In this document: positions 43,752 through 51,338 of the stretch, piece by piece
Position numbering within the stretch: position 1 is the stretch's first letter
Layout: the number at the start of each line of letters is the position of its first letter
From: J027 sp034437655
GTDB taxonomy: Bacteria > Chloroflexota > Anaerolineae > Aggregatilineales > J027
Direction of reading: 5' to 3'
NCBI GenBank assembly: GCA_034437655.1
Contig: DAOTTU010000046.1
Span: forward strand, 73,930 to 137,929
Length of the DNA: 64,000 bases
Notes under the pieces: generated by a model
Database searches by the model: none
Told to the model about the DNA's origin: nothing
What the model saw: only the letters and a program-made list of their open reading frames with translations
Program-made: the position numbers and the translations under genes

Positions 43752-46700
43752 ATGCAACAACAACATGAAGTGAGAGGGAAAGGTCGGCGCGGGCAGACAA
43801 TGGTCGAGTTTGCGCTGACACTCCCGATCGTCTTATTGCTGACCTTCGGCGTCATCGAGTTTGGTCGGTTGTTCCAGGCGTGGGTGACACTACAAAACTC
43901 AGCGCGTACAGCCGTTCGCTATGGCGTGACGGGTAACTGGGACGTTGATTCAGTCGCCAAGCACACCGAACGCACACCAAATCCGGGTATCCTTGATGAA
44001 TGGGTGCCCTGTACTGAAGGAACAGATGTCCTTTTCCAGAGCCACTGGGGGTTTGACTGTGAACCCAGCGACCTCGACCACCAGGGCTTGCGCAACGACC
44101 TCGCCCGCCTGCCAAGTATTGTCGAAGAAGCACGACGTGGCGCGGCAGGGTTGAACCTCAATGACGGTGACAATATCGTCGGCCTTGAACGCGCACCCGG
44201 TCAAGATATGAACTCAGAGCCTCCGGGCGCGGAAACTGAGCCGGGGTGGTTCCATGTCTATGTTTGTAGTGGTCGCGCTGAAATTTCGAACGCAGAAGAG
44301 CGCCGCTATCGAATGACTGAGGACGACAAAGACAATCGTCTGTGTCACCTCAATGCAGATGCAGAGTACCCGAACCCGCCGCCGGGTACCAACCAGTATG
44401 ACGCAGGTGGCCCCGGCGAACTGATTGAAGTGATCGTCTGGTACAATGCCCCATTGATTACGCCGCTCAGCAGTATGTTGGGGTGGACTGGTCTGGATGG
44501 CTATGTGCAGATGCGTGCCCGCCGTGTTGGTGTGAACGAATCGTTCCGTAACACACGCGCTGTGAATCTGCCACCCGTGTTGGACTTACCGACGTTTACA
44601 CCATCCAATACACCTGACCCCAACGAACCATCGCCGTTCCCATCTAACACGCCGTTCCCAACCGCAGAACTACCAACGGCAACATCCACGGACCTGCCAC
44701 CGACTGAGACGCCTAATTGTGTGAACTTGTCTGTTGTCGACTATGAATTGTTTGGCGCAAGCCTGCGTATCCGTGTACGCAACGACAACCCGGCATCGGT
44801 CTTCATCACAGGTGCGGTTGTCGGCTGGGCGCAGCCTATCACTGGTGCTATGTACCCTGACCGTGCGCGTATCGTTTCTGGCGGTCGTGAGTCACACTGG
44901 CGTTATGATGGTGACCTTGACTTCACACCCCCCACCAACATCGGTGTGCAGGGTTCTGACGGTAATTGGCTGGAAGTGCCGACTTTTAACCGCGAATTCT
45001 TTGGTGGTGGCACGCTAACATGGTGGAGCGTCAGCTTCCAGAATGGTCCAAGCAATTTGGCTGACCCCGACAGCGGTTTGACCATCAACGACTTCCACGA
45101 AACACGCCTATACTTCGAAGATGGCGGTCGTTGTGAGCTGGACCCGGGTATTCCCCCACCAGAAAACACACCCGTTCCATCCGACACACCCGCACCAGAG
45201 TGTGATCAGTTCACGCTACGCTTCGAACGCTTTGAAGCTGGTGGTGTCGTGACCTTCAGCCTGTTTAATGGTAACTCAACTGCACACCGCCTGACCGGGT
45301 TCGGCTTCAACTGGCGTGATACTCCGCCGTACAACCCCGGTAACTACGTTGCCGAGGTCCGTGTCGGTCCGTCTAGCTTCCCGAGCCTGCCGAATATGTG
45401 GCAAGGGAACGATAGTACGTCGCCGACCGAAGCAAATGAAGCCGGTGGTGGCGATCCTGCATGGCAATTTACACCCATCCTGAATGGGTCACAAACGTCG
45501 CTGATTTACCTGAACTTTAATGGTATCGGGACCAACAATCCGCTGGATACCATTGGCGCAGAACCGTGGAACTTTAACGGCAGCTTTGCACAGGTTGAAG
45601 ACTGCACTGTCTTGATTGAAGACCTGGCAACGCCGATTACCCCCAGCCCAACGCCCCCACCCGGGACGATTACGCTTGTGAAGCAGGCTGATGTTGATGA
45701 CGGCTATGAGTTTGAGTTTGACGCCATTGGTAGCGAGATGTGGGGTGTTAACCGCTTCTTCTTGCAAAATGGTGACTCTCGCACATTCACTGAATTTGCA
45801 CCGGGCACCTACTCTGTGCGTGAAATTCTGCCTGAATTCTGGGAACTCACTGACATCACCTGTAATGACCCTGATGACGAGACGACATACGACTTAGCAA
45901 ATGACCGAGTAGACATTGATCTCGACTCAGGCGAAAACATCACGTGTACGTTTACGAACACACAGATTCCGGACTTGCTCCCGGGTTCCATCACCATTAT
46001 CAAAGATGCTGATGACAACGATCCCGAGGGTCAGGGTGCAACGGAATTCTTCTTCGAAACCTCAGGTAACCCGCTCGACGATGACTTTAGCCTGTTTGAC
46101 GACGAACAGATCACCTGGGAAAACGTCCCAGTTGGTAGCTATGACGTCTGGGAACGCCTTGACTTACTCGAGGATTACTGGTACCTCGCTGAAATCGACT
46201 GTACAAACCTGGACAACGGTACAACCGTCAATATCGGTACAGATCGCGGTACAGCCACCATTAATGTCGATAGTCAGGAAGACATTACCTGTATCTTCCG
46301 CAATCGTATTGATGAGGACTTGCTGCCGACAGAAACACCAACGCCGATCCCACCGGGCTCCATCACCATCGTTAAAGATGCTGATGTAGACGACGGGTTC
46401 GAATTTGAGTTCGATATCTTCGGCAATAGTGTTGACCTGCAAGATGGCGAATCTGTCACCTATACCGACCTGGCACCGGGCGGTTACACAGTCACGGAAA
46501 TTCTGCCCGAGTTCTGGGAACTCACTAACATTAGCTGTAATGACCCTGACGGTGGTACTTCCATTGACCTGGGGAATAACCGCGCCAATATCGACCTCGA
46601 CTCTGAAGAAGATATTACCTGTACATTTACCAACGAGCAGATTCCAGAGCTGGTGCCTGGCTCCATCACGATTCGCAAGGTTGTAGATGGTGACGACCCG

Positions 46701-48230
46701 GCAGGCGCAGGTGCAACGGAATTCCAGTTCAACTCCAGCGGTAATGGTAGCTTCACTCTGAATGAAGGGGAAGAACGCACATTCGATAACCTTGACGTTG
46801 GGTCGTACGACATCTGGGAAGAACTCAGTGGTCTCGATCCGTGGTGGTCACTTGACTCGATCTCTTGTAATGACCCGAGTGGTGGCACAACCACCAACAT
46901 CGGATCTAATCGCGGCACCGCTTCTATCGATGTTGAAGGTGGCGAGAACGTCACGTGTACCTTTACCAACAGCGTTGATGAAGAGGAACTGCCGACGTTC
47001 ACGATTATCAAAGAAGCTGATGTTGATGATGGGACTCAATTCTCCTTCGATGTTGCGGGCGACAACGTTCAACTGCGCACGGGTGAATCTCATACCGTGA
47101 GTGCTGTCCCGGGCTCTTACACTGTCAGCGAAAATGTACCTGATGGCTGGGAACTCGAAAACATTTCCTGTAGCGGCGACAGCGGAACAACGTTCAACCT
47201 GCCAGACGCTCGCGCCGACATTGACCTGGATGAAGGCGAAGACATCACCTGTACCTTCACCAACTCGCTGCTTCCGCTGCCAAGCTCAATTACAATCGTC
47301 AAGGAAGCTGACGACAACGACCCCGATGGTCAGGGCAGCACAGCCTTCCGGTTCCGCTCAGCAGATGGTGCTGACTTCACCCTTAACGATGGTGATAGCA
47401 ACGCCTTTACTAACCTTGCAGCCGGTTCCTATGAAATCTGGGAAGTCCTCGGCGACCTCGATCCGTGGTGGTCACTTGACTCGATCTCTTGTGATGACCC
47501 GAGTGGTGGCACGACAACCTCGATTACTGCTAATCGTGGTACAGCCTTCATTGATCTCGCCGAAGGTGAAGACGTCACCTGTACCTTCAACAATGTCGTT
47601 GATGAAGAGGTGCTGCCGTCGATTACGTTGGTGAAGAATACTGACGTGGATGATGGTACCGAGTTTAGTTTTGACGCCTTTGGCAACAACATTTCGCTGC
47701 AAAATGGCGAATCACAGGTGTTCTCGAACCTCACACCGGGTATCTACAACATCCGCGAAAGTGTGCCGTCAGGTTGGGCGTTGGAAGACATCACCTGTGT
47801 CGACCCAGACAATGGGACAACCTATGATCTTGATTCCCAGAGTGTGGACGTTGATCTTGATGTTGGTGAGGATATCACCTGTACCTTCGACAACATCGTT
47901 GAAGAAACTGAAGCGTCGTCGATAACCGTTGTTAAGACGACTATCCCGAACGGTGCTGTTGGCACCTTCCAGTTCGATGCTTTCGGCAACGCACTTACTT
48001 TGGATGCAGGTCAATCCTTTACCTACAATGATCTCACACCGGGGACATACACGATCTCTGAAACCGTGCCTAATGGTTGGGACTTAACCAGCATCAACTG
48101 TAACGACCCAGACAGTGGAACAACGTATACAACGACTGATGCTGTAGTCGACCTGGATGAAGGCGAAAATATCACCTGTACCTTCGTCAATACCCAGACT
48201 GAGCCCCCTGACATTCCTGGTTTCGACTAG
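43752..48230 (+). CDS. giant TadE-anchored repeat protein (Cna-B/prealbumin-like repeats)
   Basis: A 1492-residue protein. A TadE membrane motif lies near residues 17-40 (RGQTMVEFALTLPIVLLLTF). After about 260 residues of TadE-like domain comes a Thr/Pro linker, then two related beta domains bounded by Cys (about 325-475 and 490-620). Eight prealbumin/SpaA-like repeats of about 95-125 residues fill 637-1492. Each has VKxxD at the start, a Glu in the YxVxE strand and Asn in the closing CTFTN strand, matching the Lys-Glu-Asn set of isopeptide-bonded Cna-B domains, plus two Cys. There is no LPxTG sorting signal; the protein ends DIPGFD. It is probably a stiff surface fibre. A terminator follows. 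Confidence 0.85.
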   Translation: MQQQHEVRGKGRRGQTMVEFALTLPIVLLLTFGVIEFGRLFQAWVTLQNSARTAVRYGVTGNWDVDSVAKHTERTPNPGILDEWVPCTEGTDVLFQSHWGFDCEPSDLDHQGLRNDLARLPSIVEEARRGAAGLNLNDGDNIVGLERAPGQDMNSEPPGAETEPGWFHVYVCSGRAEISNAEERRYRMTEDDKDNRLCHLNADAEYPNPPPGTNQYDAGGPGELIEVIVWYNAPLITPLSSMLGWTGLDGYVQMRARRVGVNESFRNTRAVNLPPVLDLPTFTPSNTPDPNEPSPFPSNTPFPTAELPTATSTDLPPTETPNCVNLSVVDYELFGASLRIRVRNDNPASVFITGAVVGWAQPITGAMYPDRARIVSGGRESHWRYDGDLDFTPPTNIGVQGSDGNWLEVPTFNREFFGGGTLTWWSVSFQNGPSNLADPDSGLTINDFHETRLYFEDGGRCELDPGIPPPENTPVPSDTPAPECDQFTLRFERFEAGGVVTFSLFNGNSTAHRLTGFGFNWRDTPPYNPGNYVAEVRVGPSSFPSLPNMWQGNDSTSPTEANEAGGGDPAWQFTPILNGSQTSLIYLNFNGIGTNNPLDTIGAEPWNFNGSFAQVEDCTVLIEDLATPITPSPTPPPGTITLVKQADVDDGYEFEFDAIGSEMWGVNRFFLQNGDSRTFTEFAPGTYSVREILPEFWELTDITCNDPDDETTYDLANDRVDIDLDSGENITCTFTNTQIPDLLPGSITIIKDADDNDPEGQGATEFFFETSGNPLDDDFSLFDDEQITWENVPVGSYDVWERLDLLEDYWYLAEIDCTNLDNGTTVNIGTDRGTATINVDSQEDITCIFRNRIDEDLLPTETPTPIPPGSITIVKDADVDDGFEFEFDIFGNSVDLQDGESVTYTDLAPGGYTVTEILPEFWELTNISCNDPDGGTSIDLGNNRANIDLDSEEDITCTFTNEQIPELVPGSITIRKVVDGDDPAGAGATEFQFNSSGNGSFTLNEGEERTFDNLDVGSYDIWEELSGLDPWWSLDSISCNDPSGGTTTNIGSNRGTASIDVEGGENVTCTFTNSVDEEELPTFTIIKEADVDDGTQFSFDVAGDNVQLRTGESHTVSAVPGSYTVSENVPDGWELENISCSGDSGTTFNLPDARADIDLDEGEDITCTFTNSLLPLPSSITIVKEADDNDPDGQGSTAFRFRSADGADFTLNDGDSNAFTNLAAGSYEIWEVLGDLDPWWSLDSISCDDPSGGTTTSITANRGTAFIDLAEGEDVTCTFNNVVDEEVLPSITLVKNTDVDDGTEFSFDAFGNNISLQNGESQVFSNLTPGIYNIRESVPSGWALEDITCVDPDNGTTYDLDSQSVDVDLDVGEDITCTFDNIVEETEASSITVVKTTIPNGAVGTFQFDAFGNALTLDAGQSFTYNDLTPGTYTISETVPNGWDLTSINCNDPDSGTTYTTTDAVVDLDEGENITCTFVNTQTEPPDIPGFD
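45663..48212 (+). repeat. eight tandem beta-repeats of two alternating types
   Basis: Repeat starts are near 45663, 45984, 46357, 46660, 46996, 47283, 47617 and 47914. Type A has DVDDG after the Lys (repeats 1, 3, 5, 7); type B has a longer DDNDPxGxG insert (2, 4, 6); the eighth is a shorter variant (VKTTIPNG). Nucleotides 46833-46888 and 47457-47512 are identical at 55 of 56 positions and exactly 624 nt apart, one A+B unit. Confidence 0.85.
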
Positions 48231-48261
48231 ACCGATGATCAGGTAACACAACCCAACAAGA

Positions 48262-48295
48262 AACCGCCCTGTGATGCACAGAGCGGTTTTTCTTT
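48262..48295 (+). terminator. intrinsic terminator after the repeat-protein gene
   Basis: AACCGC...GCGGTT with inner CTGTG/CACAG (48262-48288) is followed by TTTCTTTT. On the minus strand it could also serve the HAD gene. Confidence 0.85.
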
Positions 48296-48367
48296 TACAC
48301 CGATGTAGAAATAAATGTAAAGCGTGTTGTCAGCTTGCGGGGAGAAAGCACCGCCAGCACGGCGCAC

Positions 48368-49045
48368 CTAACTCAGCACACGCCACTTTCGTTGGGTGGC
48401 AACTTTCATCAGTTTGACGTCCGGGTAGGTTGCGGTAGGGAAAGCTACAGCCGACAACAATGGTACATCAGAGATGCTGTCCGCATAAGCTGCGGCGGCT
48501 TCTGACAGATTAATCGTCTGGTGTCCATGCGCAGAGAGCCATGCTTCGGCTTGTAAAACCTTTTGTTCACCTGCACATGGTACACCATCAATCTTGCCTG
48601 TGACTTTGTTATTGCGATAAGCAAGGCGCGTTCCAATGCCGCCGCTTGTGGCAAAGCGTTGCACCAATTGATCTACAAAGCCCTGAAAGATGTTCGAGAC
48701 AATCACTGTCACAGCACCATTATTCTGATGATGGCGCAACTCTGCGAGAACATCTTCACGGTATAGCTCTGCAAGATAGTTTTCTACACCCCAACCGAAG
48801 ATCGCGGTGACTTCCTCTGCTGTGTAGCCCCGCAATAGGCGCGCTAACGCACGAATCCAGCGGTCACGAAAGTGAATTTCGCTGTAGAGCCCCGCTTTGT
48901 GCAGGGCCCACCACGGGAGCATGGTACCCATCATCCAGCGCCGCCGCCCTTTGGTAATCAACGGGGCATTGGTAATACCGCGCCAGGCATTGACCGTTGT
49001 AAGCGTGCCTGAGACGTCAAATAGTGCAACCTGAACATCGAACAT
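48368..49045 (-). CDS. HAD-IB-like hydrolase with altered motif I
   Basis: A 225-residue protein of the HAD superfamily, SerB/HAD-IB-like in cap placement. Motif I reads LFDVSGTLT, so the second Asp of the usual DxDGT is Ser (S12). Motif II is VIVSN, the Lys of motif III is in AGEQKVLQ and motif IV is AYADSISDVP. The nucleophile D10 is kept, but phosphatases use the second Asp as acid/base, so activity may differ (compare dehalogenases or phosphonatases, which lack it). A basic patch at residues 31-38 (KGRRRWMM) may contact a membrane or nucleic acid. It lies 9 nt after the acyl-CoA ligase gene. Confidence 0.75.
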   Translation of the reverse strand: MFDVQVALFDVSGTLTTVNAWRGITNAPLITKGRRRWMMGTMLPWWALHKAGLYSEIHFRDRWIRALARLLRGYTAEEVTAIFGWGVENYLAELYREDVLAELRHHQNNGAVTVIVSNIFQGFVDQLVQRFATSGGIGTRLAYRNNKVTGKIDGVPCAGEQKVLQAEAWLSAHGHQTINLSEAAAAYADSISDVPLLSAVAFPTATYPDVKLMKVATQRKWRVLS

Positions 49046-49053
49046 ACCGCACG

Positions 49054-50805
49054 TTAGGCTTTCTCTACGTTTTCCATTTCCTGCCGAATCAATTCACGAC
49101 GTAAGATTTTGCCTACAGTTGAGCGTGGAATGCTATCCACGAACGCAATGCGCGTTGGGACTTCATAGCGTACCAGCTTCTGACCAGCAAATTCGATCAA
49201 GTCTTTAGCAGTGAGGTTTTCGCCCTCTTTAACGACCACCCACGCCTTCAGTGCCTCCTGGCCTTCTTTTTCAGGGTGGGGAATACCCGCGACACCAACT
49301 TCAAGCACAGCCGGGTGTTCATTGAGGACATCTTCTACTGCACGCGGATAGACGTTGAAGCCACCGACGAGGACCATATCCTTCTTACGGTCTACAATAT
49401 AGAAATAACCGTCCTCATCCATACGCGCAATGTCCCCCGTGTAGAGCCATTTTTTGCCGTTGGCGTCCGTACGCAGCACATTCGCTGTTTCAGTTGGCAT
49501 GCCATGATACCCTTCCATAAGCTGGGGCCCGGACATACACAGCTCACCCGGCTCACCAACAGGGACAAGCGTCTCGCCATCTTCAACATCAACGATTTTC
49601 ATGTTCATATCTGGCAATGGCAATCCGATAGAGCCAACGCGGTTCTCGTTTTGGATGGGGTTAACGTGGGTTGCAGTTGGCGCTTCGCTCATACCAAAGC
49701 CTTCCGCTATCACCCCGCCTGAAAGTTCTTCAAATTTGCGTTTGGTGACAGGTGGCAGCGGCGCTGAACCACTTACACAGGCGCGGATAGAGGTCAGGTC
49801 ATAGTCTCCGGCCAATACCCCTGCATGGTTGTTGATAGCGTTATATAGCGCAGGCACTCCCATAAAAATCGTCGGACGATACTGGTGAATGCAGTCCAGC
49901 ACATCGTCAATATCGCGGGCATTGGGTACCATGACCATTTTTGCCCCCAGCGACACTGCAAAGCTCAATATCGCGACCATGCCGAAGACATGAAACAGTG
50001 GAATCGCTGCCAGGAAAACCTCTTTTTCACCCGGGATATCGCCTGCGAGCCAGGCTTTGCACATCATGCAATTGGCAACAAGGGCCTTATGGGTGGCCTT
50101 TGCCGCTTTAGAGACGCCTGTCGTACCACCTGTGTATTGAAATAGTGCCAGGTCTGACCCCGTAACGTTGACGTCTGCTTTGCGACCCTGGAAGCGCTTC
50201 AAAAGCCCTTGAAAATCTTCATCCCCGGCCTTGAGTTCAACTGCATGGCCTTCTTTCTTTTCGACCGCCAGTGTAAAGAGTGCTTTGGCCGGAGCGGGTA
50301 GATATTCTTTGACATTTGTCACAATCAGGTGTTGCAGGTCCGTTTTGTCCTGCACCGATTTCACCATGTCATAAAACAGGCTCATTACGATAGCAATTTT
50401 GGCACCGCAATCTTTGAGCATGGCAGCCGTCTTTTCGGCAGGGAAGGTGGGGTTTGCAGCGGCGACGACACCGCCGGCTTTCAAAATACCATAAAACGCG
50501 ATGACAAACTGCGTGATGTTGGGCATCACCAGTGCGACACGTTCGCCCTTTTGTAAGCCCATATCTACCAGCGCGGCCGCCAGTGCATCTGAGTACATAT
50601 CGACTTCACGATAGCTCAATGTCCGTGATAGACGTGGCAGTAGTGGCACACGATCGGTACTCATCAGGGTTACAGGATTATCAGGGAACTTCTGAGCAGA
50701 ATCACGCAACAGGTCGTGCAGGGGGATGTCTGGATAAGGTTCCAGCGTGGCCGGTACACCCGGGTCATAGTGCTTGGTCCAGGGGCGTTCTTCGTAAGTA
50801 ACCAT
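49054..50805 (-). CDS. long-chain acyl-CoA ligase (FadD-like)
   Basis: A 583-residue adenylate-forming enzyme. AMP motif FQYTGGTTGVSKAAKATH, motif GMSEAPTATH, and C-terminal YTGDIARMDEDGYFYIVDRKKDMVLVGGFNVYPRAVEDVL with the catalytic Lys in PRSTVGKILRREL. It activates long-chain fatty acids to acyl-CoA through acyl-AMP at the cytoplasmic face of the membrane. The start at 50805 (MVTYEERPW) has GGAG 9 nt upstream; a TTG at 50841 is less likely. Its neighbours are a HAD protein (9 nt) and a thioesterase, suggesting fatty-acid or phospholipid turnover. Confidence 0.94.
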   Translation of the reverse strand: MVTYEERPWTKHYDPGVPATLEPYPDIPLHDLLRDSAQKFPDNPVTLMSTDRVPLLPRLSRTLSYREVDMYSDALAAALVDMGLQKGERVALVMPNITQFVIAFYGILKAGGVVAAANPTFPAEKTAAMLKDCGAKIAIVMSLFYDMVKSVQDKTDLQHLIVTNVKEYLPAPAKALFTLAVEKKEGHAVELKAGDEDFQGLLKRFQGRKADVNVTGSDLALFQYTGGTTGVSKAAKATHKALVANCMMCKAWLAGDIPGEKEVFLAAIPLFHVFGMVAILSFAVSLGAKMVMVPNARDIDDVLDCIHQYRPTIFMGVPALYNAINNHAGVLAGDYDLTSIRACVSGSAPLPPVTKRKFEELSGGVIAEGFGMSEAPTATHVNPIQNENRVGSIGLPLPDMNMKIVDVEDGETLVPVGEPGELCMSGPQLMEGYHGMPTETANVLRTDANGKKWLYTGDIARMDEDGYFYIVDRKKDMVLVGGFNVYPRAVEDVLNEHPAVLEVGVAGIPHPEKEGQEALKAWVVVKEGENLTAKDLIEFAGQKLVRYEVPTRIAFVDSIPRSTVGKILRRELIRQEMENVEKA

Positions 50806-50879
50806 GGCTTGTGTCTCCGCAAGAACTAAATGACGATTCAATTATTATGTAAATATAATGCCATAGAATCTAAAATTTT

Positions 50880-51308
50880 CTAGGTGTTTTCGACACCCCA
50901 CAAACGCAACCATGTTTCCGGAATACGACGCACCCGCCCATCGCGATCCACACAGATATGGTTACTTGTCCCGGTGACGTGCAGCGTGTCTGTATCAGGG
51001 TTCAGCATGTGGTAGCCAAAAGTCAGGCGACGGCTCTTGGCTTCAATCACCCACCCTTTTATCGAAATACGCTGACCGTATAGCGCAGGTGATAGATAAC
51101 GAAAATTCACTTCGCTTACGGCCAGCGCTAGCCCCGCCTGTGTTTCGAAATCAGCATAGCTTGCGTCAAAATCGCGGGCATACTGGCTGCGTAATTCCTC
51201 GGCATATACAAAATAATTGGAATGATGCACAATGCCCATCTGGTCGGTTTCAGCATAGCGGATGTAAAACGTCACCGTTGAGACATGGCGGTCACCTGGG
51301 ATTTGCAT
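50880..51308 (-). CDS. acyl-CoA thioesterase, YbgC/4HBT family
   Basis: A 142-residue hotdog-fold protein. The catalytic Asp lies in YAETDQMGIVHHSNYFVY, the 4HBT/YbgC signature, and the strand LTFGYHMLN plus HVTGTSNHICVDRDGRVRRIP complete the fold. It hydrolyses acyl-CoA thioesters. AAGGAT lies 6 nt before the ATG. It is encoded between the acyl-CoA ligase and PEP carboxylase genes, and the first of these makes its likely type of substrate. Confidence 0.92.
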   Translation of the reverse strand: MQIPGDRHVSTVTFYIRYAETDQMGIVHHSNYFVYAEELRSQYARDFDASYADFETQAGLALAVSEVNFRYLSPALYGQRISIKGWVIEAKSRRLTFGYHMLNPDTDTLHVTGTSNHICVDRDGRVRRIPETWLRLWGVENT

Positions 51309-51338
51309 AGAGATATCCTTTTGTTGTAAACAACGCTG

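Noticed and set aside
46484..47011. A 175-codon minus-strand frame within the giant repeat gene
   Set aside because: It recurs in other repeats (45809-46018, 47117-47317 and 47429-47734), because the repeats share codons, and is a shadow of the plus-strand gene.
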